Source: Brevibacillus reuszeri
Lineage (GTDB): Bacteria > Bacillota > Bacilli > Brevibacillales > Brevibacillaceae
Assembly: GCF_002897295.1 (NCBI RefSeq)
Contig: NZ_BEXF01000007.1
Span: 1 to 64,000, forward strand
Direction of reading: 5' to 3'
Length of the DNA: 64,000 nt
In this document: positions 8,422 to 16,646 of the stretch, piece by piece
How the letters are laid out: each line of letters begins with the position of its first letter
Numbering within the stretch: position 1 is the first letter of the stretch
Notes under the pieces: model-generated
What the model saw: only the letters and a program-made list of their open reading frames with translations
The model's database searches: none
Told to the model about the DNA's origin: nothing
Position numbers and translations under genes: made by a program

Positions 8422-9184
8422 ACACGCTCCTTTGTGTGTTTACTAGCGCCATCCGAATCGATTGGGCAATCCATTCTGCAATCAATGGATGGGGCAAATA
8501 TGCACTACCCTCATAGCGATACGACAAGCCTTGCAGCCGTTCAGGGATCGCTCGACGAGTGAAGTAGCCTTGGCTGACGAACAACGGAAGTACAATGACC
8601 TCTCCTTTTTCCGCAAGCAGACGTGCCTGTTCCCGCAACGTATCGGGACGCAGGGTTGCATAGCCCGCCGCCGTGAAAGAATAACGATTTTGCAAGCGAA
8701 AGGTTAAACGCAGAAGCAGCTTCTCCCAGCGTTCGTGACAGCCTGGCAAATCACTGCCATGGCCCACAAGCAGCAGGGATTCGTGCGCAGGCTCGCTGGA
8801 TAGTTCAGCTATTCGCTGGGCAACAATTTGCTCCACTACAGGATGGTCCTCAAGCGGGGGACACCAGAGAATCCGTGCACGTGTCTCCACCGGAACTAGC
8901 TCTGTCTCTCCAGTGGTCCAGGCATCCAAGCCGAGCATACTGCGAATTTCCCCTACATGGTTACTCCCAGCTGTGGCAAATAGTGGCACAACTACAATCC
9001 TGCGTGCTCCTGCAGCCTCCAATCTCTCCCATTCATCATGAATGCTTCGCCCCTCTACTCCTCCCAGATAGGCTACCCGGATTGGCAAATGAATACGGCA
9101 CTGCTGGACGGCTGATTCCACAAGGGCCAGCCAATCTGGATCGGGTGAACCATGAGCAATTACCAATACCGCTGTTTTTGACAT
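8381..9184 (-). CDS. sirB: Sirohydrochlorin ferrochelatase (CbiX/SirB type)
   Basis: Inserts Fe2+ into sirohydrochlorin to make siroheme. The 267-residue protein has two CbiX-like halves: VIAHGSPDPDW with metal-binding H11, followed by PLFATAGSNHVGEI, and a second half starting LLVGHGSD with LPLFVSQGYF. It is the first gene of the operon, directly behind the promoter at 9238-9266, with AAGGGG eight bases before the ATG. The NAD-dependent precorrin-2 dehydrogenase (SirC) that should act before it is not encoded anywhere in this window. Confidence 0.9.
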   Translation of the reverse strand: MSKTAVLVIAHGSPDPDWLALVESAVQQCRIHLPIRVAYLGGVEGRSIHDEWERLEAAGARRIVVVPLFATAGSNHVGEIRSMLGLDAWTTGETELVPVETRARILWCPPLEDHPVVEQIVAQRIAELSSEPAHESLLLVGHGSDLPGCHERWEKLLLRLTFRLQNRYSFTAAGYATLRPDTLREQARLLAEKGEVIVLPLFVSQGYFTRRAIPERLQGLSYRYEGSAYLPHPLIAEWIAQSIRMALVNTQRSVYEYGREKAVEMGR

Positions 9185-9237
9185 CGGATAGTCCCCTTAA
9201 TCGAATTTAATTTCTATTTCATATATGTTTACTCGGA

Positions 9238-9266
9238 ATTATATAGGCGATTATTTTCCTCGTCAA
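9238..9266 (-). promoter_or_regulatory. Sigma-A promoter of the sulfate assimilation operon
   Basis: TTGACG (reverse complement of 9261-9266), a 17-bp spacer and a perfect TATAAT (9238-9243) point at sirB. The predicted start near 9231 gives a leader of about 45 nt and a transcript of about 7.9 kb. A CGGAATTATA sequence overlaps the -10 element, compatible with a sulfur-responsive repressor such as CymR; that last point is a weak inference. Confidence 0.8.
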
Positions 9267-9333
9267 CAGCAATTTCCAATCTCCCATCAAGTTCATCCTT
9301 ACTGCCTATTTCAGTTAGTTTGCACATAAAGAA

Positions 9334-9366
9334 ACCAGTCCTACCCCGGTTAGGTATAGGACTGGT
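9334..9366 (-). terminator. Intrinsic terminator after the K+ channel operon
   Basis: A perfect 10-bp stem (ACCAGTCCTA at 9334-9343, TAGGACTGGT at 9357-9366) followed on the minus strand by TTTCTTTAT. It lies 20 bp past the channel stop codon. Confidence 0.85.
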
Positions 9367-9386
9367 CCTCGCTTACATCTTCTTTT

Positions 9387-10154
9387 TTACTCCTCATCCT
9401 TTTTCCTCGTTCGACGATAGAGTAAATCTATGCTTTCCTTCAAGGTTTCATATTCTTGCTCGTTCAAGCTTTCGATTTGCTGTATGTGTCCGATCACCTG
9501 CTGCTTCATCTCTGCTGTCAATCGATCTGGCTCTTTCGGGGCTTTGGAATCATGCGTTTCTGTCCAATGGGTGGCAAAGTTAGCGGTCAATGCCCCTAGC
9601 ATGCCGATTCCCGTCAGCATCAGAATCGCTGCCATAATCCTCCCGCCTGAAGTCACTGGAGAAATATCGCCATACCCTACCGTTGTTGTGGTAACGATCG
9701 ACCACCAGAGTGCATCCTGAAAGCTCTTGATATTATCATTCACGCCGTATTCCAGCAAATAGATGGCGGTCGAGCTCCACAGCATGATAATCGTCACGAC
9801 ACCAAACACACGGCGCATGTTGCCGGACCGAACGATTCCCCACAAAAACGGGGATGCCCGAACAATACGAATCAATCGGACAACACGCATAATTCGTGCA
9901 ATATAAAAGTACGAATCCAGTGGAATCATCGCAACCAGATCAAACCAGTTGGTCACTACGAATTTTCGCTTATTTGGCGCCAGCCATAGCCGGACCACGT
10001 ATTCCACAACCAATAAGGCAATGAGAGCGTTGTCTACCACATGCATGAGTTCGTCCGTCAACAATGGATGATTGGAAAAGTCCGCAGACAAAAGAATCGC
10101 ATACGTAATCACGAGCATGATCACAAAAATCTCATACATGATGCGCCAAAACAC
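9387..10154 (-). CDS. Voltage-gated-type potassium channel
   Basis: A 255-residue membrane protein with six hydrophobic segments. The selectivity filter TVGYGD is at 158-163, between two pore helices. An S4-like segment has arginine at every third position (R87, R90, R93, R96, R99), the signature of a voltage sensor. The C-terminal 55 residues are charged and probably form a cytoplasmic coiled coil. It is the last gene of the five-gene operon at 9387-12639, 54 nt after the DUF350 gene. The GTG start has AGGAGG eight bases upstream. It likely links membrane potential to the other products; this is inference. Confidence 0.9.
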   Translation of the reverse strand: MFWRIMYEIFVIMLVITYAILLSADFSNHPLLTDELMHVVDNALIALLVVEYVVRLWLAPNKRKFVVTNWFDLVAMIPLDSYFYIARIMRVVRLIRIVRASPFLWGIVRSGNMRRVFGVVTIIMLWSSTAIYLLEYGVNDNIKSFQDALWWSIVTTTTVGYGDISPVTSGGRIMAAILMLTGIGMLGALTANFATHWTETHDSKAPKEPDRLTAEMKQQVIGHIQQIESLNEQEYETLKESIDLLYRRTRKKDEE

Positions 10155-10208
10155 TTTTGACTCCTCCTAGATTCTCAGGTGTCTCACAAGCTGCCGCTAG
10201 TCGCTTAC

Positions 10209-10646
10209 TTAGTAGCTGATGAGCGCTGCCATCAACAAGCCAGCTGCAATGCTGAGACGGGAGGCGAAAATGCCGACAGATACGTTTCCATTCGGAATTT
10301 CGGAGACGACTTTAAAAGGGGTAACCCATTCAAATAAATAAAAGATAAGCACTTGGAAAACCATGCCAACGAATCCCCATACGACCAGATCCAGCAGATT
10401 GACCGAGTGATACACAGCCGAAGCGAGGACAATGGCTAGACCAATGATCTTGCCTCCCAGATCGTGCGCGGCTGCTTTTGCAGCTGCCATTTTCTTTGGA
10501 TCGTCAGTCTGTGAGCCTTGTTTGATCAGATCAAATTCCTTGTAAGGAGTGGTAAATGTAAAAACAAAAATCCCGATAACCAAAATCGGCAGCGTCACCG
10601 CCAAATACATCAAAAAATTGAGGATATACCCCCATTGAGAAAGCAT
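10209..10646 (-). CDS. DUF350 family membrane protein (YjfL-like)
   Basis: A 145-residue protein with four membrane helices, matching the usual DUF350 layout of a duplicated two-helix unit: the first half has ILNFLMYLAVTLPILVIG, the second FASRLSIAAGLLMAALISY. The biochemical role is unknown. In E. coli a DUF350 protein (YjfL) is encoded with a lipoprotein (YjfM) and an ATP-grasp ligase (YjfC). The same three types are adjacent here, which makes a shared function likely. The ATG follows GGAGAGGAG, and the gap to the upstream ligase gene is 25 nt. Confidence 0.88.
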   Translation of the reverse strand: MLSQWGYILNFLMYLAVTLPILVIGIFVFTFTTPYKEFDLIKQGSQTDDPKKMAAAKAAAHDLGGKIIGLAIVLASAVYHSVNLLDLVVWGFVGMVFQVLIFYLFEWVTPFKVVSEIPNGNVSVGIFASRLSIAAGLLMAALISY

Positions 10647-10671
10647 ACTGCTCTCCTCTCCTTTCCAATCC

Positions 10672-11913
10672 TTATCCGTCGATGCCTACCGGCAAATAAT
10701 AGGACATATTGTTCGTAATGGGACCTCCGACACGGGCGACTAGTGCTGACGCTTTTCCGCCTATCCAAAAAGACCCCCAGAGCAGATGACCAGCATATGG
10801 CCCTTGCGCTGTTTGCACGCGAATATCCGGCAGCACCACCCGTTTTTGATAAATCATGGGCTGCTCCCAGTAAAACTCCTCCTGATCTTTTTCCAGGACG
10901 TCACCTTGTGCATCAAAAATCACGACTCCGCCGCCCTCCCGTCCAAAGATAGGCTTGGTTACGTAATCCGCAATCCCCGCAAAACGATTTTCAAAGTAAG
11001 TCGGCAGCATGTACTTCTCGATACTGTCCTGCTCCTCTGACGTAAAAAACTGATTGGTCTCATGCAAATTCCAGATGAGTGCCTGAAGTGCTTTTGTCTG
11101 AATAAGAAAGGCCGATGGCGGATTGATGATCGCCAGCTTGCGCTTCTCAATCAGGGAAAGAACATGCTCCCCAGTGGGATATCCATCTTCGTCCTGCTCC
11201 GTCGCCAGCTTTTCCAGCGCATGCAATCGATAGAGGACATCTACCGGAATCAGCTCATCGCCCTCTTTTACGTACAAACGATCTTCCCACACACGCAGCT
11301 GTTCCAGCGGAGCAAATCGCGCCGGAAGACCCGAGACGCCTAGCAAATACTGAGTCGTGCCTTTATCCTCCTCATGCCAGTCCAAGGAGCTAAACCAAAT
11401 ATTCTCAGTCCGGTAGCCACGAAGCTGATAATCCTTCAGAGCACCTGCAAATGCGGAGGTGAGATCAGCTTCCATCCCGGCATTTGGATCTTCGTGCCCA
11501 AAAAAGCGGCAAGCACGAGCATTCACATAAAAAGCTTCGACAATGCCTGTCGGGGTATCGCTGTTACATTCCAGCATTTTCAAGCCTTCGTTTGTTTGCG
11601 CAAAATCAAATCTCCCAATCACGGTTGGCTGTATCTCGTTCACGACTGTCCGGACTGCACCCAATGCCTCTCTCGGCACTCCCAGCTCAAGCAACAAAGA
11701 ATCGTCTGCCCGCTGTAGCACAGGGACGACTTTGGAAAAAATATGTCCCAAACACTCGGTTGCCATAGACAGCTCTCGCCTGAAATCGCGTGTGATCAGG
11801 TGGATATCTGCCAGCGCATATTCTTCTCCATACATCCAGTCCCATGTAAATACGCCTTCCTCACGCATCGGTCTATACAGCTGTTCACGCCGATCCTGAT
11901 CAGATGTCTTCAT
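10672..11913 (-). CDS. Glutathionylspermidine-synthetase-like ATP-grasp ligase
   Basis: A 413-residue cytoplasmic enzyme of the GSP_synth/YjfC-YgiC family. N-terminal MREEGVFTWDWMYGEEYAL and the later GRFDFAQTNEGLKMLECNSDTPT and VTKPIFGREGGGVVIFD (ATP-binding loop) are typical. Such enzymes form an amide bond between a carboxylate and an amine using ATP. The amidase half of true glutathionylspermidine synthase is absent and Bacillales generally lack glutathione, so the substrate is probably different. The start ATG is 3 nt after the lipoprotein stop codon, so expression is tightly coupled to it. Confidence 0.85.
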   Translation of the reverse strand: MKTSDQDRREQLYRPMREEGVFTWDWMYGEEYALADIHLITRDFRRELSMATECLGHIFSKVVPVLQRADDSLLLELGVPREALGAVRTVVNEIQPTVIGRFDFAQTNEGLKMLECNSDTPTGIVEAFYVNARACRFFGHEDPNAGMEADLTSAFAGALKDYQLRGYRTENIWFSSLDWHEEDKGTTQYLLGVSGLPARFAPLEQLRVWEDRLYVKEGDELIPVDVLYRLHALEKLATEQDEDGYPTGEHVLSLIEKRKLAIINPPSAFLIQTKALQALIWNLHETNQFFTSEEQDSIEKYMLPTYFENRFAGIADYVTKPIFGREGGGVVIFDAQGDVLEKDQEEFYWEQPMIYQKRVVLPDIRVQTAQGPYAGHLLWGSFWIGGKASALVARVGGPITNNMSYYLPVGIDG

Positions 11914-11916
11914 GAG

Positions 11917-12183
11917 TCACCCCGAGCTGGACGAGCCAGAGCTGCCGATTCCGCCTTTGGAGCCGCTCGTAATACCAGACGAATTGCTGTTGTACTTGCT
12001 GCCGCCTGAACCTACGTAGGTGGATGAGCCTCCACCTCTGCTGCCGCCATCGTCACAATATCCATCATTATTGGAATCGTAGCAATCATCGTCATATCCG
12101 TTCGCTCCAGACGAGCAGCCACTGACCGTCAAAGCAGCAGCAACGAACAGGCCGACTACTTTGGCAGACTTTGTTTGTGCCAT
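11917..12183 (-). CDS. Small Gly/Ser-rich lipoprotein
   Basis: An 88-residue secreted lipoprotein: positively charged N-terminus, hydrophobic core and lipobox TVSGC with C23 as the lipidated residue. The mature part has an acidic DCYDSNNDGYCDDG segment that could bind Ca2+ (EF-like spacing with two Cys), then a low-complexity Gly/Ser tail ending in GSSGSSSSG. Its architecture recalls E. coli YgiB/YjfM (DUF1190), which also ends in Gly/Ser-rich sequence beside an ATP-grasp ligase; that comparison is from memory. It may be the substrate or partner of the ligase encoded 3 nt downstream. Confidence 0.8.
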   Translation of the reverse strand: MAQTKSAKVVGLFVAAALTVSGCSSGANGYDDDCYDSNNDGYCDDGGSRGGGSSTYVGSGGSKYNSNSSGITSGSKGGIGSSGSSSSG

Positions 12184-12237
12184 TTTTCTTCCCCCTACGC
12201 TGTCGGCTGTGCGTAATAAATATACACATGCCTGTCT

Positions 12238-12639
12238 TCATCCACTTCTGCCGATGTTTTTTCCCATTCCATTTAGGAGCAAATAATCGCTTTGCAGATG
12301 CAAAAGCGCATCGTCATCATCCTTGAAATAATAGGTATGAACCAGTGGATAATCAGCTGTTCCTTCCTTATAGTGCCGCAGCTCGATCTGAATGCTCCCC
12401 CAACGTTTTGCCGCGTGGTGGAAGTAATCGACTGCTTGTTCCTCTGTTGAGCGCTTCACATAAATTACGTAGCAATTCGGCTCAATCGCGCAGGACGTTT
12501 TTTCATAGACGACATGCCCCTTGACCAAATAATCGCAGGCAAAACGCAATGATACCTCGTCCTTATTGATGTGATCGTAATAAAATAGCAACGGAAAGCC
12601 GTTTGCCTCATCCAGAAGCCGGTATTCTAGCCTCGCCAA
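12238..12639 (-). CDS. Uncharacterised protein, first gene of the DUF350 operon
   Basis: A soluble protein of about 133 residues that is not recognised. It has no signal peptide or membrane helix and is rich in aromatic and charged residues (FPLLFYYDH, VHTYYFKDDDDALLHL). The frame opens at a GTG at 12648, but AGAGGTG sits six bases before a TTG at 12639, which is taken as the start (MARLEYRLLDE). It precedes the lipoprotein by 54 nt and follows the ECF-like promoter, so it probably belongs to the same transcript. Confidence 0.7.
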   Translation of the reverse strand: MARLEYRLLDEANGFPLLFYYDHINKDEVSLRFACDYLVKGHVVYEKTSCAIEPNCYVIYVKRSTEEQAVDYFHHAAKRWGSIQIELRHYKEGTADYPLVHTYYFKDDDDALLHLQSDYLLLNGMGKNIGRSG

Positions 12640-12678
12640 CCTATTCACCTCTTTGTCTCAAGTTGAAGGATAACCATA

Positions 12679-12706
12679 TATACGCACCTCGAAATAAATG
12701 GTTGCC
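12679..12706 (-). promoter_or_regulatory. Candidate ECF-sigma promoter of the DUF350/ATP-grasp/K+ channel operon
   Basis: On the minus strand GGCAAC (-35), exactly 16 bp, then CGTATA (-10). B. subtilis SigW-type promoters read TGAAAC-N16-CGTA; the -10 and spacing match fully and the -35 at four of six positions. No better sigma-A promoter was seen. Predicted start near 12672. Confidence 0.5.
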
Positions 12707-12714
12707 CTCAATTG

Positions 12715-12753
12715 AAAAAATCTGGAAAATCAGGAAAAAACTGATTCGCCAGA
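12715..12753 (-). terminator. Terminator of the 12783-13568 gene
   Basis: On the minus strand TCTGG..AATCAG, a 7-nt loop, CTGATT..CCAGA, then TTTTTT. It separates this gene from the DUF350 operon downstream. Confidence 0.8.
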
Positions 12754-12782
12754 CCTAATTCACTCGCGTCGTTCCTGCTTCT

Positions 12783-13568
12783 TTATTCGTGGATCATTCC
12801 GCGAATCTCCTCGTGCAGCGGTCCATTGCTGGCAACTAACGAACGCATATGCTCCGATTCAAATGCCTCATGCTGATAAGGAACTCCCTGCCAATCTGTG
12901 ATGGTTGCTCCTGCTTCCTGGGCAATGACAATCCCTGCGGCGACATCCATAATCCCTGAGCGCTGCATCACGATATACTCAATCCAGCCATTTGCCAGCA
13001 AGCACCAATCAAGCGCTGGACCTACATTGCGCAAAACGCGTTTCGTTTCCATGACGAACGGCTTTGTAAACGCCAGCTCCTGTTCCTTGGTAATACTGTT
13101 TCGTCCACGAATGTACGTGCCCACAGCTCTTGTTTTATCCGTTCTTTTATTAACCGAGATACGCTTTCCATTTAAATAGGCACCCTTGCCTTTTTCCGCC
13201 CAAAACATCTGACCCGCGACCGGATTGTAAACGACCCCGAGGACAAGCTCCCCACGGTGCTGCAAGGCAATCGATACCGAGAAATAAGGGTAACCGATAA
13301 AGTAATTATTGGTCCCATCGAGCGGGTCGACGATCCATAAATACTCTTCATCTCGTGAAACCATTCCCACTTCCTCGGAGAAAATCGTATGGGTAGGAAA
13401 ATGACGGTGCAATACCTCGATGATCCGCCGTTCGCTTTCTTTGTCCTCTGGCAGCTTTACATCGTTATGCAGCTCCTCGTCCGGAATGAGCTGTTCTAAA
13501 AAGCGTTCCTTTAGAAATTCTCCCGCCACGCTCGCTGCCTCTTTAGCAATCTCCAGCAATGATTCCAT
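12783..13568 (-). CDS. Inositol monophosphatase family phosphatase
   Basis: A 261-residue Mg2+-dependent sugar-phosphate phosphatase. It has EE at 65-66, the metal-binding signature DPLDGTNNY (81-89), and GIMDVAAGIVIAQEAGA with the C-terminal Asp ligand. The substrate cannot be told from sequence: inositol-1-phosphate, fructose-1,6-bisphosphate, PAP and NADP are all known in this family. A role in PAP removal after sulfate activation is possible but unproven. The ATG at 13568 touches its AAGGAG; a TTG nine bases further (13559) may be the real start. A second family member lies at 59851. Confidence 0.88.
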   Translation of the reverse strand: MESLLEIAKEAASVAGEFLKERFLEQLIPDEELHNDVKLPEDKESERRIIEVLHRHFPTHTIFSEEVGMVSRDEEYLWIVDPLDGTNNYFIGYPYFSVSIALQHRGELVLGVVYNPVAGQMFWAEKGKGAYLNGKRISVNKRTDKTRAVGTYIRGRNSITKEQELAFTKPFVMETKRVLRNVGPALDWCLLANGWIEYIVMQRSGIMDVAAGIVIAQEAGATITDWQGVPYQHEAFESEHMRSLVASNGPLHEEIRGMIHE

Positions 13569-13765
13569 CTCCTTCTTCGTTTCCCGATTGTTTTCCCTTG
13601 CACTTATGCAGCAAGCTTTTCTATTATAGAGAGATACCCAGCGCCATGTCGATGAAGCGATCCTTCATCAGCCATAAAAACGATCCTATTTAAGGATGTC
13701 ACGGCGTATTTGCGAGGGGCTAGACAAATGATAGAGATGCCCGACGCTGATCAAGGAGGGGAATT

Positions 13766-14143
13766 ATGAACAGTAACTTCATTCGTCTGAAAAACATGGA
13801 GGGTGAGCTCAAATTCACCCAAATGAACAATAGTCTTGGCTGCACGGTCACGAGCAAGGAGCTGGTGTTTTTCAAGCCGCACATGACGTACCACCTGTTC
13901 CTGCACGATATCGTGAGTATGGTTCCGATCAAATTAAACGCAGCTCCCGTATCATTTCGCCAGCAAAGTGAAACGATTCAAGCGTCTTTCGGCTCGGATT
14001 ATTACAAGCTCAACGTAAAATGGGTGCGTCTCATCTCCCGCTCTGGCATTGTCGAAAAGGAAAATATGGAATTTATCGTTCCGCTCTCCCCTAAATTGTT
14101 GTCCTACATTTCCCAATACAGCGGGCTGGTTGTGATTCGCTAA
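13766..14143 (+). CDS. Uncharacterised protein
   Basis: A 125-residue soluble protein that is not recognised. It is beta-strand rich with no signal peptide, membrane helix or obvious motif. The ATG follows a strong AAGGAGGGG ribosome binding site, and codon use is like that of neighbours, so it is probably a real gene. It is a single-gene unit: divergent from the phosphatase gene and closed by the terminator at 14151-14189. Confidence 0.7.
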   Translation: MNSNFIRLKNMEGELKFTQMNNSLGCTVTSKELVFFKPHMTYHLFLHDIVSMVPIKLNAAPVSFRQQSETIQASFGSDYYKLNVKWVRLISRSGIVEKENMEFIVPLSPKLLSYISQYSGLVVIR

Positions 14144-14150
14144 GCAAGCA

Positions 14151-14189
14151 GGAGAGAAAACAGGAGAAAACGCTCCTGGCTTTCTCTCC
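14151..14189. terminator. Bidirectional terminator between 13766-14143 and the thioesterase gene
   Basis: GGAGAGAAA (14151-14159) pairs with TTTCTCTCC (14181-14189), with an inner CAGGAG/CTCCTG stem. The two genes converge on it. Confidence 0.75.
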
Positions 14190-14201
14190 CCAGCTTTTCC
14201 C

Positions 14202-14678
14202 CTATTTCTTCAGCACGATAAAAGTCCCCGTTCCATGCGCTACCCGCTTGTTCCGCTCATCGTAAACGGTACTTTCCATGACGACCAGTGTTTGTCCCCG
14301 ATGCAAGAAAGTCGCCTCAGCGCGAAGCCTCTTTCCTTTTCCTGGGCGCAAGTAATTGATTTTTAGCTCGGTTGTCACAGCGTACTCAGCAGGTGACAAG
14401 GACCGATTGATCAATGATCCCATCGCCGAATCAATCAGCGTGGCGAGGATTCCACCATGAACAGCCCCGCCTGAGTTGTGCATGTAAACAGTCAAGGGCA
14501 CGTCGAATTGGTAGGTCTGCTTGGCTTCATCGACAAACTCGCCCTTTAGCCCGAGAAAACCGGATACATAGGAGCTACTGCGCTCGCGTTTCTGACGGAT
14601 GGCTTGAACCGCCAGTTCTAAAATTTTGCGCTCGTCCTCTGTCCCTTCTTCCCATATATTTTTTAATTTCTCTATCAT
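14202..14678 (-). CDS. PaaI-type hotdog-fold thioesterase
   Basis: A 158-residue cytoplasmic acyl-CoA thioesterase of the PaaI/YdiI group. The motif HNSGGAVHGGILATLIDSAM, with catalytic-loop HGG and the Asp on the long helix, is diagnostic, and VTTELKINYLRPGKGKRLRA is the usual central strand. The natural substrate is unknown; family members hydrolyse phenylacetyl-, benzoyl- or long-chain acyl-CoA. The frame opens at a GTG at 14687, but GGAG stands eight bases before the ATG at 14678. It is a single-gene unit converging on the 14151-14189 terminator. Confidence 0.88.
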   Translation of the reverse strand: MIEKLKNIWEEGTEDERKILELAVQAIRQKRERSSSYVSGFLGLKGEFVDEAKQTYQFDVPLTVYMHNSGGAVHGGILATLIDSAMGSLINRSLSPAEYAVTTELKINYLRPGKGKRLRAEATFLHRGQTLVVMESTVYDERNKRVAHGTGTFIVLKK

Positions 14679-14898
14679 TTCGTTCACTCCAACAAAAAAT
14701 ATATTCGTTTTTCTATTTTAGCTCAAACGCACGATTTTTGCTATGATACCAAAGCTTATCTCGGTCGGAAGTGCCGCTGTCAAAGTGCTGGACTGAGCAA
14801 ATGTTCAGACTTTTACGGTTGTTTCTAGTAATAAAAATTGATAAGATAGTCAAAACAAAAAGACAGGTATTTTTCTAACTGGAAGGGAGATTTTCAAA

Positions 14899-16575
14899 TT
14901 GGCTAGACAACGCAGCGATATGATCAAAAAAGGCTTTGACCGTGCACCACATCGTAGCTTATTGCGCGCAGCAGGCGTAAAGGACGAGGATTTCGACAAA
15001 CCGTTTATCGCGATTTGCAACTCGTACATCGATATTATTCCAGGTCACGTGCATTTGCAGGAGTTTGGTAAAATCGTCAAGGAAGCTGTTCGTGCAGCGG
15101 GCATGGTTCCGTTTGAATTCAATACCATCGGAGTAGATGATGGGATCGCCATGGGACATATCGGTATGCGCTACTCCCTGCCAAGCCGTGAAATCATCGC
15201 AGACAGCTTGGAAACCGTTGTAGCCGCTCACTGGTTCGACGGCATGATCTGCATTCCGAACTGTGACAAGATCACTCCTGGTATGATCATGGGTGCCTTG
15301 CGTGTGAACATCCCTACTGTATTTGTTACTGGCGGCCCGATGAAAGCCGGTAAAACAAGCGATGGCCGTTCCATTTCCCTCTCTTCTGTATTTGAAGGGG
15401 TAGGTGCGTATCAGGCAGGTCTGATTGACGATAAACAACTGGACGAGCTAGAGCAATATGGATGTCCGACTTGCGGTTCCTGTTCCGGTATGTTTACTGC
15501 CAACTCGATGAACTGCCTGCTTGAGGCTATCGGTCTGGCACTGCCTGGAAACGGTACTGTTCTCGCGGTTTCTCCAGAGCGCAAAGAACTGGTTAAAGCA
15601 TCTGCTGAAAAACTGAAAAATCTGATCGAGCGTGATATTAAGCCACGTGACATCGTGACACTCGAAGCGATTGATGATGCATTCGCACTCGATATGGCGA
15701 TGGGTGGTTCTACTAACACCGTTCTGCACACGCTGGCGATCGCGCAAGAAGCTGGCTTTGAATACCCAATCGAACGCATCAACGAAGTAGCGAAGCGCAT
15801 CCCGCATATTTGCAAGCTCGCTCCTTCCTCTGACTATCATATCGAGGATTGCCACGAGGCTGGCGGCGTGTCTGCCGTTCTCAACGAAATCGCGAAAAAA
15901 CCAGGTGCGATCCATCCAGACCGCATCACGGTTACTGGTCAAACACTGGCTGAGAACATCGCCAATGCCGAAATCAAAAACGATCAGGTAATCCGTCGTT
16001 TGGACAACCCGTACAGCGCTTCCGGCGGACTGGCGGTTCTGTTCGGAAACCTGGCGGAGCAAGGCTCCATCATTAAAACGGGTGGCGTAGATCCTTCTAT
16101 TAAAAAGCACGAAGGTCCGGCGATTTGCTTCGACTCCCAAGAAGACGCACTCGCAGGAATCGCAGCTGGCAAAATCAAATCCGGCCATGTTGTTGTCATC
16201 CGCTACGAAGGTCCAAAAGGCGGCCCAGGTATGCCTGAAATGCTGGCTCCTACCTCGCAAATCGTAGGGATGGGACTGGGTAAAGAGGTTGCTCTCGTCA
16301 CAGACGGACGCTTCTCTGGCGCTTCTCGCGGTATCAGTATCGGTCACGTATCTCCAGAAGCGGCTGAGGGTGGTCCAATCGCTTTCGTACAAGATGGAGA
16401 CATCATCTCGATCGATCTGGAAGAACGCACGATTCATCTGAACGTAGACGAGAAAGAGCTGGCTCGTCGCGCAGAAGGCTGGAAAGAGTTTGAGCCAAAA
16501 GTGAAGACTGGTTACCTGGCTCGTTACTCCAAAATGGTTACCAATGCGAGCATGGGTGGTATTTTGAAAATCTAA
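14899..16575 (+). CDS. ilvD: Dihydroxy-acid dehydratase
   Basis: Dehydrates 2,3-dihydroxy-isovalerate and -methylvalerate to the 2-keto acids, the third common step of valine and isoleucine synthesis. It is 558 residues, the family's normal length. The iron-sulfur ligands lie in CIPNCDK and [11 protein letters not shown], and the C-terminal GRFSGASRG loop is present. The start is TTG at 14899 with GGAAGGGAG nine bases upstream; the sequence [19 protein letters not shown] is the standard N-terminus. It stands alone, away from other ilv genes. No T-box was seen in the 200-bp leader. Confidence 0.96.
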   Translation: MARQRSDMIKKGFDRAPHRSLLRAAGVKDEDFDKPFIAICNSYIDIIPGHVHLQEFGKIVKEAVRAAGMVPFEFNTIGVDDGIAMGHIGMRYSLPSREIIADSLETVVAAHWFDGMICIPNCDKITPGMIMGALRVNIPTVFVTGGPMKAGKTSDGRSISLSSVFEGVGAYQAGLIDDKQLDELEQYGCPTCGSCSGMFTANSMNCLLEAIGLALPGNGTVLAVSPERKELVKASAEKLKNLIERDIKPRDIVTLEAIDDAFALDMAMGGSTNTVLHTLAIAQEAGFEYPIERINEVAKRIPHICKLAPSSDYHIEDCHEAGGVSAVLNEIAKKPGAIHPDRITVTGQTLAENIANAEIKNDQVIRRLDNPYSASGGLAVLFGNLAEQGSIIKTGGVDPSIKKHEGPAICFDSQEDALAGIAAGKIKSGHVVVIRYEGPKGGPGMPEMLAPTSQIVGMGLGKEVALVTDGRFSGASRGISIGHVSPEAAEGGPIAFVQDGDIISIDLEERTIHLNVDEKELARRAEGWKEFEPKVKTGYLARYSKMVTNASMGGILKI

Positions 16576-16590
16576 TCCGTGCCAATCACA

Positions 16591-16636
16591 AAAGCTCTTG
16601 TATGACGGGATCTCCCTCATGCAAGAGCTTTTTTTG
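16591..16636 (+). terminator. ilvD terminator
   Basis: AAAGCTCTTG (16591-16600) pairs with CAAGAGCTTT (16622-16631), followed by a run of T. It may also stop the converging RND transcript. Confidence 0.85.
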
Positions 16637-16646
16637 ATGCAGCGGA

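Noticed and set aside
14700..14898. T-box or CodY control region for ilvD
   Set aside because: No T-box antiterminator sequence was found. An ATTTTCAAATT stretch before the start only partly resembles the CodY motif and is too weak to call.
15448..16620. 390-residue open frame antisense to ilvD
   Set aside because: It mirrors the codon structure of ilvD, has no ribosome binding site and no sensible protein character. It is a shadow frame of a highly coding-biased gene.
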